Assembly (NCBI GenBank): GCA_002690995.1
Contig: NZGS01000095.1
Span: forward strand, 1 to 44,023
DNA: 44,023 nt
Reading direction: 5' to 3'
From: Rhodospirillaceae bacterium
Lineage (GTDB): Bacteria > Pseudomonadota > Alphaproteobacteria > Thalassobaculales > Thalassobaculaceae
The position numbers and the translations under genes were made by a program. Under the pieces are notes generated by a model, which searched no databases, was not told where the DNA came from, and saw only the letters and a program-made list of their open reading frames with translations. Positions 27,455 to 35,144 of this stretch are shown piece after piece; position 1 is the stretch's first letter, and every line of letters begins with the position of its first letter.

Positions 27455-27490
27455 GGCTGTTCTTTACACTCATTTCGTAAAATATGGTTT

Positions 27491-27955
27491 TTAGTTTCGG
27501 TACGGTTGAGCCTTAATGTGACTCAGGCCTTTTTCACTTTTATCAAGAGGAGAAGCGGTTATCATATCTGCCAAAGTTAAGCTAAACAGTGTAGTCCTGA
27601 TTGCCTCATTAACTGTATTCCAGTTCCCCTTCATAGGGCAGAGTGCTTCAATACTACAATTGTCCACAGCGCTGTCCACACAGGCTGTTAGCGCAATTGG
27701 CCCTTCAAAGGCTTCTATAATTTCGGCCACTCGAACATCATCAGCACGACGCTCAAGCAAGTACCCTCCGCCGGCACCCCGATGGGACATAACGATAAAG
27801 GCGCTGCTTAGAATTTTTAAGATTTTTGATACCGTAGGCAAAGGGATACCTGTTGACATCGCAATCTCTGTCGCAGTCTCTACCTTGCCACTATTTCTGG
27901 CGAGTTGCCCTAAGACGACAACTGCATAATCTGTAAGTCTATTTAATTTAAGCAT
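27491..27955 (-). CDS. Rrf2-family SUF operon regulator (IscR-like)
   Basis: A winged-helix Fe-S sensor that leads the suf operon. The 154 residues begin with the Rrf2 DNA-binding domain (LNRLTDYAVVVLGQLAR, IPLPTVSKILKILSSA, SHRGAGGGYLLER). Three Cys residues, Cys92, Cys100 and Cys106, lie in the place of the IscR cluster ligands (92, 98, 104 in E. coli), with slightly wider first spacing. This spacing and location fit the 'SUF system regulator' branch. It is likely a repressor of its own operon when loaded with a cluster. A candidate operator is at 28017-28031. Confidence 0.92.
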   Translation of the reverse strand: MLKLNRLTDYAVVVLGQLARNSGKVETATEIAMSTGIPLPTVSKILKILSSAFIVMSHRGAGGGYLLERRADDVRVAEIIEAFEGPIALTACVDSAVDNCSIEALCPMKGNWNTVNEAIRTTLFSLTLADMITASPLDKSEKGLSHIKAQPYRN

Positions 27956-28016
27956 CAGCTAATCTCGTTTTCCCAGGCTCAACATAAGCTGTTTTAAAAG
28001 AAAAACAATGTTAATT

Positions 28017-28031
28017 GTACTTAATTAGTAC
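28017..28031. promoter_or_regulatory. Inverted repeat upstream of the suf operon
   Basis: GTACT-TAATT-AGTAC is a perfect 5-bp inverted repeat with a 5-base centre, 62-76 bases before the regulator start codon. On the minus strand it lies between a TTGAAA hexamer and a TACAAT hexamer that are only 14 bases apart. An operator here would control suf transcription. Rrf2 regulators bind such A/T-rich dyads, but I cannot match it to a defined motif. Confidence 0.4.
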
Positions 28032-28160
28032 TATTTCAAGTCTTTTTTATAAAAATGAAAAAAATATCGCTAAGGTTAGGCACATTTTATCTGATTTTTG
28101 GCATAATTTTTTGTTTTGATTTTAAAATTATCTATTCCAAAGATTGTTTCTTTCCCGCAT

Positions 28161-28183
28161 ATGTAAACTTGGATAGTTTACAT
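28161..28183. promoter_or_regulatory. Operator-like inverted repeat upstream of an EamA transporter gene
   Basis: ATGTAAACT and AGTTTACAT are perfect 9-bp arms around the 5-base centre TGGAT. The repeat ends 35 bases before the transporter ATG. The long arms and short spacer resemble operators of TetR-type or similar dimeric repressors. A CGTTCTTTTT run follows it, so a weak terminator-like hairpin is the alternative, but no gene on the plus strand ends here. Confidence 0.45.
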
Positions 28184-28218
28184 CGTTCTTTTTAAGACAC
28201 TGGCAAAGCGATTGTATT

Positions 28219-29097
28219 ATGAGCCTACGAAAACAGCGCCCACTTCTAGCTAGTTTATGGATGATTGGAGCACTCGTATCTATTTCCGGCATGGCAATAG
28301 CCGGCCGTGAACTTTCTTCTGAACTAAATGCCTTCCAAATATCTTTCACTCGGAGCCTTTTCTGTCTAATTGCGTTAATAATAATCTTGTCCTTTATCGG
28401 ATTTAATAAAGTAAAAACAGCGAAGCCGAAATTGCATCTCTTGAGAAATACGATTCATTTTGGCGGCCAAACTGGGTGGCTATACGGTGTTGCCTTCCTG
28501 CCGCTTGCTGAAGTTTTTGCTATAGAATTTACGGCTCCAATTTGGACGGCTATTTTAGCAGTAATATTTTTAAAAGAACCTTTAACAAGATATAGAACAT
28601 TGGCTATTTTGCTTGGTTTCGCGGGTATTATGATTATTCTGCGGCCAGGGATACAGATTATACAACCAGCGGCATTGGTTGTGCTTTTTGCAACTTTCTG
28701 TTTTGCCTCGACATATGTCTTCACGCGTCATATGGCAGCAACGGAGTCACCCCTTACCATTATCTTCTATATGAACCTTGTTCAACTCCCGATTGGCTTC
28801 ATTGCCTCTTTACCAAGTTGGAATTATCCCACCTTAGAATCCTGGCCGTGGATTACACTAATTGGCTTAACTGGTCTAGGTTCACATTTCTGCTTTGCGC
28901 ATGCATTTCGACATGCCGACGCAGCAGTTGTTTCCCCCCTTGATTTTATGAGATTACCTTTGATAGCGCTAATCGGATGGGCTATCTATAACGAATCTTG
29001 GGATATGATGATTTTTTTGGGTGGAATAATTATATTTTCTGGTAACTTGATTAATCTTTTAACAGAACAGAAATTTGCTAAAAAATCATTTAAGTAA
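28219..29097 (+). CDS. EamA/DMT family transporter
   Basis: A second ten-helix exporter-type protein, 292 residues. The two EamA repeats are clear: FLPLAEVFAIEFTAPIWTAILAVIFL and GIMIILRPGIQ in the first, AHAFRHADAAVVSPLDFMRLPLIALIGWAIY in the second. It resembles the other DMT protein of this window only at family level. It is divergent from the suf operon and has a striking operator-like dyad just upstream. The substrate is unknown. The first ATG is used; no strong Shine-Dalgarno is visible. Confidence 0.9.
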   Translation: MSLRKQRPLLASLWMIGALVSISGMAIAGRELSSELNAFQISFTRSLFCLIALIIILSFIGFNKVKTAKPKLHLLRNTIHFGGQTGWLYGVAFLPLAEVFAIEFTAPIWTAILAVIFLKEPLTRYRTLAILLGFAGIMIILRPGIQIIQPAALVVLFATFCFASTYVFTRHMAATESPLTIIFYMNLVQLPIGFIASLPSWNYPTLESWPWITLIGLTGLGSHFCFAHAFRHADAAVVSPLDFMRLPLIALIGWAIYNESWDMMIFLGGIIIFSGNLINLLTEQKFAKKSFK

Positions 29098-29249
29098 AAT
29101 ATCCCCACATGACGCTCTATCAAATCTTAAAAAATGCATTATTCAAAAATTCTTATTTAACAAAATCGATTAACATAGGCTTTAATTATTGAAAAAATGG
29201 TTTTAGACTAAACAGTTGTAAAATATCTGGAAGTATTAGGAAATTTCCC

Positions 29250-30968
29250 ATGCCCTTTGAAATTCTTGCTCTTCACGGTGATACTTGGCAAATCGATGGT
29301 ACCGTAAACAATAAGTCTGAAATCGAAGAAGTCGCAGCCCAAATTCTTGGAGAGTCTGGTGTTAGCGGCGTTCGCGTAGTTCACGATAGTATTTTAATTG
29401 AAAAATCTATCAACGATTTAGAAGAAGAAGATTTCGTATTTGAAAAAATAAAAGACGCGGTACAAGAAAAAATATTCGTTGGAGAGATCGATACGGCTCC
29501 CAACTGCGAAGTAGCAGACGATCTTTTGAAACCCGATGCGCTCACAACACTCAACCGTCTTTTTCGAAAATATTTAGATAAAAATAATATCACCGCCATG
29601 GAAGTTATTCATAACGGCAAGGAAATAAAGCGCTTGAATGACGCCGATACTTTGGTGCCCTCGGCGGTGGGCAAGGTGGCTAAAATCCAATCAGAAAATA
29701 GCGATGCAAGTTCGAATGAAAGACGGGATATTTTATTTGAATTTATGCAAGAAATAACCGACAAGGCAAATCAAGCTGAGGAAAGAGGCTTGCCCGCGAT
29801 CAGAAAAACCAGCTTTACCGAGGCTATATCAGAGTTGAAGAAGACGGCCTCAGAAGTAGAGCTAGAATATTTACTAAATGTTATCATAGCGAAAGAATTG
29901 ATAGATACACGAAGTTATTGGGGGAAATTACTTCAAACTATTCGTTGGGCATCGGATCTAGATGATCCGGGAGTTGAAGCGGCTCTTGATCGATTTGTTG
30001 CTGATATTTTAGCAAACAATTCCGTAATCCAAGATTTACTGGGCGACCAGTTAGATTTAGGGAGTGCTGTAATAGAAATGCTTGATCTAGGGTCTGGGTC
30101 TTTAAAAACTGATGAGTTAGATGAACTCCAAGAGGAAAGTATGGAGTGGACCAAGGCAAAACTGAACCAGATTATGGCACGACCAAGCTTTAAGATTAGT
30201 CAACTAATACTCCTTGAGCGAGCCGAGCAGCAAATTGCAGGGTCTGGCAAGTTGTCAAAAGAGGGCGAGACCGGAGAAAAAGAGCGTTTCAACGCCATTT
30301 TAGATAGAGTGATTACCAAGGACGAAGTCTTAGGTGGTGCCCAAATGGCAGAAGCGCTGACTGAACGTCAAACCCGGCTCATCAATAAGGGCGGATTAAC
30401 AGGTTTAAAAGAGGCAATAAACACTCTTATTCCATCGTTGAGGTCTCCCGCCCGCAAAATAGCGCTTCTTCTTTCGTTAACGACCAGCAAAATGGCTGAG
30501 GATAAATTAGAGCAATTTATTCAGGAACACATAGAAACACTTTTAATCAAACCATCATCTATAAGTGCTATCGTTAGTCCAGACTTACCACCAAATAGGA
30601 AAATGGAACAAATTACTTCTAGTTTTTACCAGATAGAAAAGTCTCAGTTAGACCAGGAGTTGAAGGATAAGATAACAGCGAGACTTGACGATATTTTAGC
30701 CTCCTATTTGGAAGAATCAAAAATCATAGAGAAAATAGACAACCCCAGCCGGCCAATGCACTTGAGGGCTATGATGCTCGTTGGCATGTGTCAGTCTGAG
30801 ATGCTGCCGAAAGGAAAGGCATCAAATATTGCACGTGACGTAATAACCAAGCATTTGAAAAAACCCGATTTCAATACAGAACTAGTTGCACAAGTCGATG
30901 AGGCTGAGAAAGACAATGTAATAGCAAAGTTCCAGTCACAATTGAAACGAGCGGGTATATCGAATTAG
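29250..30968 (+). CDS. Large unrecognised protein
   Basis: A 572-residue acidic, soluble protein with no signal peptide or membrane helix. I do not recognise a family. The first 150 residues look mixed alpha/beta (FEILALHGDTWQIDG, SGVRVVHDSILIEKS, ITAMEVIHNGKEIKR). The remaining 400 look almost all helical, with repeated Leu/Ile heptad-like patterns such as LEYLLNVIIAKELIDTRSYW, suggesting a helical-repeat or scaffold part. Only two Cys are present. It stands alone between the DMT gene (152 bases upstream) and a convergent hydrolase gene (77 bases downstream). The first ATG is used; AAGTATTAGGAAATTTCCC precedes it, with AGGAA nine bases upstream. Confidence 0.8.
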   Translation: MPFEILALHGDTWQIDGTVNNKSEIEEVAAQILGESGVSGVRVVHDSILIEKSINDLEEEDFVFEKIKDAVQEKIFVGEIDTAPNCEVADDLLKPDALTTLNRLFRKYLDKNNITAMEVIHNGKEIKRLNDADTLVPSAVGKVAKIQSENSDASSNERRDILFEFMQEITDKANQAEERGLPAIRKTSFTEAISELKKTASEVELEYLLNVIIAKELIDTRSYWGKLLQTIRWASDLDDPGVEAALDRFVADILANNSVIQDLLGDQLDLGSAVIEMLDLGSGSLKTDELDELQEESMEWTKAKLNQIMARPSFKISQLILLERAEQQIAGSGKLSKEGETGEKERFNAILDRVITKDEVLGGAQMAEALTERQTRLINKGGLTGLKEAINTLIPSLRSPARKIALLLSLTTSKMAEDKLEQFIQEHIETLLIKPSSISAIVSPDLPPNRKMEQITSSFYQIEKSQLDQELKDKITARLDDILASYLEESKIIEKIDNPSRPMHLRAMMLVGMCQSEMLPKGKASNIARDVITKHLKKPDFNTELVAQVDEAEKDNVIAKFQSQLKRAGISN

Positions 30969-31045
30969 TAGCTGCAACGCTTCAGTCAATGAAAAATTTT
31001 TAACTCAGTTTTTTTAAATATTTGAGTAACGGGGCGGTGAGTATT

Positions 31046-31855
31046 TCATCCATTGGATAAAAATTTTTTAATAGCCGCGTTGTAAGCCGATGGCTCTTCC
31101 AAGTATGCAGCATGCCCGCTATTTTCAAATTCAATATGCTGCGCATCAGCAATATAAGCGGCCATATTGGTAGACCGTGTTGGTAAAACTATCTTATCAT
31201 GGCAACCAGTGATAATTAAAACCGGTTTTGTAAACCCTTTTAAAAATGGGCTGGTATCTGAGTAGTTTAGTACTTCACAGGCTGAAAGAAGCCCCGACTT
31301 TTTCACTTCTGATGCTATCTTTGCAACCTCTTGAAAAATTTCTTCCGATGGTGGACTGGCCAACATTGATTTTGCTCTGGCCCTACCGAATTCCTTAGGC
31401 GACATCGACGTAATATCATCCAAACGCGAAATGTAACCAGCTTGTAAAGGTTCTGCCAGAGGCTCTCCGTGCCCCATAAAAGTACTTGATAAAATCAATT
31501 TATCAACCTCAACACCCTCCGACCCTGCCATTCCTTGTGCAATCACCCCCCCCATGGAGTGTCCAAGTATATTAGCGTGTTCAACATTGAGCGCAGCAAG
31601 CAACCCTGTTGCCGTTGCTACATAGTCGGCAAGCGTACTGTTTCGTAATGCGCTGTTACCATACCCGGGCGCATCCCATGCAATTACTCTATATTCAGAG
31701 GTTAATCCCTTAAATTGCTCTTGCCACGATCGAGAATTACCGCCGATACCATGCATCAAAAATAAAGTGGGCCCAGAACCACCGTCAATAAAAGACACAC
31801 TTCCCCCGTTCACTTCTATGCTTCTATGGGAAAATTCTTTAATTCCGTTCATCAT
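31046..31855 (-). CDS. Alpha/beta hydrolase
   Basis: A 269-residue alpha/beta-hydrolase-fold protein. The oxyanion motif HGIGGN is near residues 35-40. The nucleophile elbow GHSMGG gives Ser100. The acid is probably Asp220 in ITGCHDKIV and the base His248 in NSGHAAYLE, so the full triad is present. The cap region lies at about 130-200. Candidates include an esterase, a C-C bond hydrolase or a lactonase; the substrate is not evident. It lies 89 bases downstream of the dehydrogenase trio on the same strand and may share its operon. An ATG one codon later is an equal start. Confidence 0.88.
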   Translation of the reverse strand: MMNGIKEFSHRSIEVNGGSVSFIDGGSGPTLFLMHGIGGNSRSWQEQFKGLTSEYRVIAWDAPGYGNSALRNSTLADYVATATGLLAALNVEHANILGHSMGGVIAQGMAGSEGVEVDKLILSSTFMGHGEPLAEPLQAGYISRLDDITSMSPKEFGRARAKSMLASPPSEEIFQEVAKIASEVKKSGLLSACEVLNYSDTSPFLKGFTKPVLIITGCHDKIVLPTRSTNMAAYIADAQHIEFENSGHAAYLEEPSAYNAAIKKFLSNG

Positions 31856-31944
31856 CTCCTCATCAAAACTTTTCTGCGATAATATTTCTAAACCACAACA
31901 AGATAAGCATGAACTTATTTAGCAGTAAGTGGATCTTTTTAGCA

Positions 31945-33351
31945 CTACCCTTCGTTGAGAGATGCAAGTTCACCGAGCGAAATTGGTTTAATAGGAGGCC
32001 GAATGTTATACGAGCCCACCATATTAGCCGGCCTTTTTAACTCTTTTGCGATTATCTCTGTCACGGTCGATGCACACATGCGCCCTTGACAAGTACCCAT
32101 ACCACATCTCAAAAACGCCTTTGCTTGATTTGGGCCTGCGCAGCCGTCTGCAACGATTTTTCTAAGATCACCTGCTAGTACTTCCTCACAGCGACAGATT
32201 ATTGTTTCATTATCCGCTGACGCAATCCAGTCAGGAGCTGGGTAAAGCGCCTCAAGCATCGGCCGTACACCATTTTCGATGAACCGCCTTAATTTAGCCT
32301 CTTCAATGATTAAGTCTCGAGCAGATTCCTTTATAAATCCAAGCTTTTCAACAATTGCATATCCCGCTATTTCTCCACTCAATACGGCAGATTTTGCTCC
32401 TAAAATTCCCGCGTTATCACCTGCAGCAAATACGCCAGCTACAGACGTTTCTCCGGAACCATCAAGAACTGGGCGAAAGGCGTTTTGAGAATTGTCCCAT
32501 TGGTGTTCGATATTTAATAAACGGCCCGTCTGTGTATTCGGAATAACACCTTCGTGCAGAGCTATAACATCAGCTTCAATACCATACCTAGAGCCTCGTG
32601 AGGTGAATGACAAACCAGTAGCTTTTTGATCACCAAATATTTCGAGATTACTGGCCACAGAGTACATTTTTATCCCAGATTTTTTCAATTTTCTTACCAA
32701 ATGCCAACCCCGCTTTAAGTACTCCGGTGCCAGCAGTGCTCGGGGTAGATGGAAAACCGCCCGAAAGAGGCTACCCGCTGGAGTTGTGTCCACAAATGCT
32801 GCAATTTCAATGTTCGCATCCATCAATTGTGATATTAGTTGAAGCGTCAAAGGGCCACTTCCCGCAATGACTAGTTTTCCTGTTGGGTAAACTGCCGAGG
32901 TTTTCAAAAGAGATTGCAATGCTCCAGCTGTCATCACCCCAGGCAAAGTCCAGCCCGGCACAGGGATTGGCCTCTCGATTGCTCCAGTGGCTAAAACAAT
33001 ATATTTAGCCATTAATTTATGGGATTTTCCGCCAGCGCTATAAATTAACTCTCTTCGCTTTCCAACAACTGAACTGCTAATCTGCCAGACCGAGCTACCC
33101 GGTCGGTAATCTATGTCTTCGGCCCGAAATCTGTTCGCTATTTCAATACCTTCTGCATACGACTTACCTAAAAAATCTAAGTCGGCCGGTCGTTTTTCTG
33201 TCACTCCCTCAATATTTTTGTAAATTTGTCCTCCGGGGGCATTTTGCTCGTCGAGCACTACAACATTAACATTATGTTGCGCTAAAACCCTTGAGCATGA
33301 CATCCCCGCAGGCCCAGCACCAATTACCACTACATCAACATCAACCGTCAT
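31945..33351 (-). CDS. FAD/NAD(P)-dependent oxidoreductase with BFD-type [2Fe-2S] domain (HcnB / OoxA type)
   Basis: The large subunit of a three-gene amino-acid- or imino-acid-type dehydrogenase. The 468 residues begin with the dinucleotide motif GAGPAGMS (about 11-18), followed by a pyridine-nucleotide disulfide reductase fold with TGAIERPIPVPGW and VAGVFAAGDNAG. The C-terminal part has the BFD-like cluster ligands CRC and then CGMGTCQGRMC. HcnB (cyanide synthase), OoxA (opine oxidase) and D-hydroxyproline dehydrogenase alpha share this architecture. The start overlaps the small ferredoxin-like gene by 11 bases. Which substrate is used cannot be read from this subunit. Confidence 0.9.
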   Translation of the reverse strand: MTVDVDVVVIGAGPAGMSCSRVLAQHNVNVVVLDEQNAPGGQIYKNIEGVTEKRPADLDFLGKSYAEGIEIANRFRAEDIDYRPGSSVWQISSSVVGKRRELIYSAGGKSHKLMAKYIVLATGAIERPIPVPGWTLPGVMTAGALQSLLKTSAVYPTGKLVIAGSGPLTLQLISQLMDANIEIAAFVDTTPAGSLFRAVFHLPRALLAPEYLKRGWHLVRKLKKSGIKMYSVASNLEIFGDQKATGLSFTSRGSRYGIEADVIALHEGVIPNTQTGRLLNIEHQWDNSQNAFRPVLDGSGETSVAGVFAAGDNAGILGAKSAVLSGEIAGYAIVEKLGFIKESARDLIIEEAKLRRFIENGVRPMLEALYPAPDWIASADNETIICRCEEVLAGDLRKIVADGCAGPNQAKAFLRCGMGTCQGRMCASTVTEIIAKELKRPANMVGSYNIRPPIKPISLGELASLNEG

Positions 33352-33643
33352 TAGTAATTAACCTTTTTGTTTCTTCTCGACATACTCGCATATTATTTTT
33401 TACCTCGATTAAACATGTCTGTTGTTGTGTGACACCATCAACTTCTAACAAACATTCAAAGCAAGTTCCCATAAGGCAGTATGGCCCTCTCTTGTTATGA
33501 GAGAGCGCCGATTTTCGAAACTCAACAACCCCCGCCGATAAAAGTGCTGATGCTATTGTGTCGCCTTCTAACGCCTCGATAGGCTCGTTATCGAAGTAAA
33601 ATATGATAGGCTTCCTTATGATGTTAGGTAATCGGTTGAACAT
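33341..33643 (-). CDS. [2Fe-2S] ferredoxin-like subunit (HcnA type)
   Basis: The small electron-transfer subunit of the trio, 100 residues. The plant-type [2Fe-2S] ligands are clear: CLMGTCFEC followed after 13 residues by a fourth Cys (QQTC). The fold begins with IIFYFDNEPIEALEGDTIASALL. I start at the ATG at 33643, which has a near-perfect AAGGAGG four bases upstream. The longer open frame to 33721 would add 26 hydrophobic residues of another gene's tail. The start overlaps the end of the FAD dehydrogenase gene by 20 bases. The N-terminal part of the HcnA family and of sarcosine oxidase alpha is homologous. Confidence 0.88.
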   Translation of the reverse strand: MFNRLPNIIRKPIIFYFDNEPIEALEGDTIASALLSAGVVEFRKSALSHNKRGPYCLMGTCFECLLEVDGVTQQQTCLIEVKNNMRVCREETKRLITNDG

Positions 33644-34736
33644 TGAACCTCCTTGGAGAGAACGCTGCAAAAGAAGTATTAAAAGTTTTTTCCAATAGTT
33701 GAGGCGCCAATTTAAGAGCATGCGCTGCCGCTAGTGTAACACCACTATGGCAAGTGACCACAAAAGCACCCGGAAATTCAGAGGATTCTTCATATATGGG
33801 AAACCCATCAGGAGACATAATTCTGAGAGCACTCCAACTCCTTATTAATTTTAATGTCTTTAGAGAAGGAACTTTTCTTATTGCTCGGTCCACAATCTTG
33901 GCAGCCATATCAAAATTAAAACTAGTGTCAAAACCTACGTCTTCAGCCGTCGCGCCTAGCATTACAGTTCCTTCGTCCGTCTGGCGAATTTGACCAAGCA
34001 CATGGTTAAATAATGGTTCAACTCTCTCCGTAACAACAATGTGTCCGCGCTGCGGGCTAACTGGGATGTCTAAGCGAACAAACTGACCTAACTCCCTGTT
34101 ACCATTTCCAGCAGCTAAGACAACCCGATGACCAGTGATACTTCCCTTGGTGGTATTTACCTTAAAGCCATCCATATCAGGCCCAATACTCAATGTTTTG
34201 TGTTCAGGCCTGTAGTCAACGCCAGTTTTTTTGCATTGTCTGTGCAACGCTCTTAACGTAAGCAGCGGGTTTACAACGCCATCATGAGGACAATACGATG
34301 CCCCAACTACCTCTGGGCCGACATGGGGTTCTAATTTGCGGGCCTCATCACCATCAATCATTCTTCGCCCATTTTCGCCAACGTCAGGTTGATTGTGCAT
34401 ACGTGCTATCGAGTTTTCAAATTCTCGAAACTCGTCCTCATCTAAACAAAGCTCCAGCCCTCCAGGTCGATGGTGCCCAACATCTATCCCTGTCTCCTCT
34501 TTCAGCGAACTGGCCAACTCAGGCCAAAGGTCAGATGATTTTTTACTCCAGGCCGCATATTCATGCATACCGTCACCTTTTGATTGAACCCAAACCAAGC
34601 CAAAATTTCCCCTCGAAGCGCGGAAAGCAGTATCGCCTTCGTCCAGCATGATAACCGAAGCACCAGTCCGCCGCAGCCCATAAGAAACAGCAGCTCCTAC
34701 CAGCCCACCTCCTATTACAATAAAATCAGACGACAT
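33624..34736 (-). CDS. DadA-like FAD-dependent dehydrogenase (HcnC / OoxB type)
   Basis: The catalytic FAD subunit of the trio, 370 residues. It has the Rossmann motif IVIGGGLVGAAVSYGL at the N-terminus and the glycine/D-amino-acid oxidase fold. YCPHDGVVNPLLTLRAL is near residue 160, VVLAAGNGNRELG in the middle, and SGVTLAAAHALKLAPQLLE at the C-terminus. It oxidises an amino or imino acid at the C-N bond; glycine (HcnC), opines (OoxB) and D-hydroxyproline are known substrates of relatives. It is the first of three overlapping genes and lies 38 bases after the ArsC-like gene. Confidence 0.9.
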   Translation of the reverse strand: MSSDFIVIGGGLVGAAVSYGLRRTGASVIMLDEGDTAFRASRGNFGLVWVQSKGDGMHEYAAWSKKSSDLWPELASSLKEETGIDVGHHRPGGLELCLDEDEFREFENSIARMHNQPDVGENGRRMIDGDEARKLEPHVGPEVVGASYCPHDGVVNPLLTLRALHRQCKKTGVDYRPEHKTLSIGPDMDGFKVNTTKGSITGHRVVLAAGNGNRELGQFVRLDIPVSPQRGHIVVTERVEPLFNHVLGQIRQTDEGTVMLGATAEDVGFDTSFNFDMAAKIVDRAIRKVPSLKTLKLIRSWSALRIMSPDGFPIYEESSEFPGAFVVTCHSGVTLAAAHALKLAPQLLEKTFNTSFAAFSPRRFNVQPIT

Positions 34737-34774
34737 CTAGATTATTCCTTATGCTTGACTTTACACCTAAGAAT

Positions 34775-35125
34775 TTACTTACAGCGGCTAAGTTCGTTCA
34801 TTACTTCACTTGAAAATCCCAAGATCAATCTTTCTTGCGTTTCGAAAATAGGCCTTTTCATTAATGTTGGTTTTTCCAAGATAATATTGACCACGTCTAA
34901 CTTTTCAAAATTTTGCTTTACTTCATCGGGAAGAGCTCGCCACGTTGTGCCTCGTTTATTCATGAGTTTCTCTTCTCCGACGTTTTTGATCCACCTTTTT
35001 ATATCTTCAGCCGTGAGAGCCTGTTTGCGAAAATCTATAAATTCAAAGTCTATTTCCTTTTTCGCTAGCCACTTTTTTGCTTCTCTACATTTGTCACAGT
35101 TCGAAATACCGAAAACCCGCATCAT
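34775..35125 (-). CDS. ArsC/Spx-family thioredoxin-fold protein (YffB-like)
   Basis: A small thioredoxin-fold protein of 116 residues in the arsenate reductase (ArsC)/Spx superfamily. The N-terminal GISNCDKCREAKKWL carries a CxxC, where most YffB proteins have a single Cys region C-D-T. The family KRGTTWRALPDEVK and the Pro-containing KPTLMKRPI (cis-Pro loop) follow. I start at 35125 because MMRVFGISNC matches the family N-terminus. The open frame extends to 35251 but overlaps the peptidase gene. Arsenate reduction is not implied; YffB relatives have glutathione-linked or unknown roles. Confidence 0.82.
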   Translation of the reverse strand: MMRVFGISNCDKCREAKKWLAKKEIDFEFIDFRKQALTAEDIKRWIKNVGEEKLMNKRGTTWRALPDEVKQNFEKLDVVNIILEKPTLMKRPIFETQERLILGFSSEVMNELSRCK

Positions 35126-35144
35126 TATTCCAAATTTCTCATTG

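Noticed and set aside
31000-31030. ACTCA/TGAGT repeat between convergent genes as a terminator
   Set aside because: The stem is only 5 bp around a loop of about 14 bases, too weak to call.
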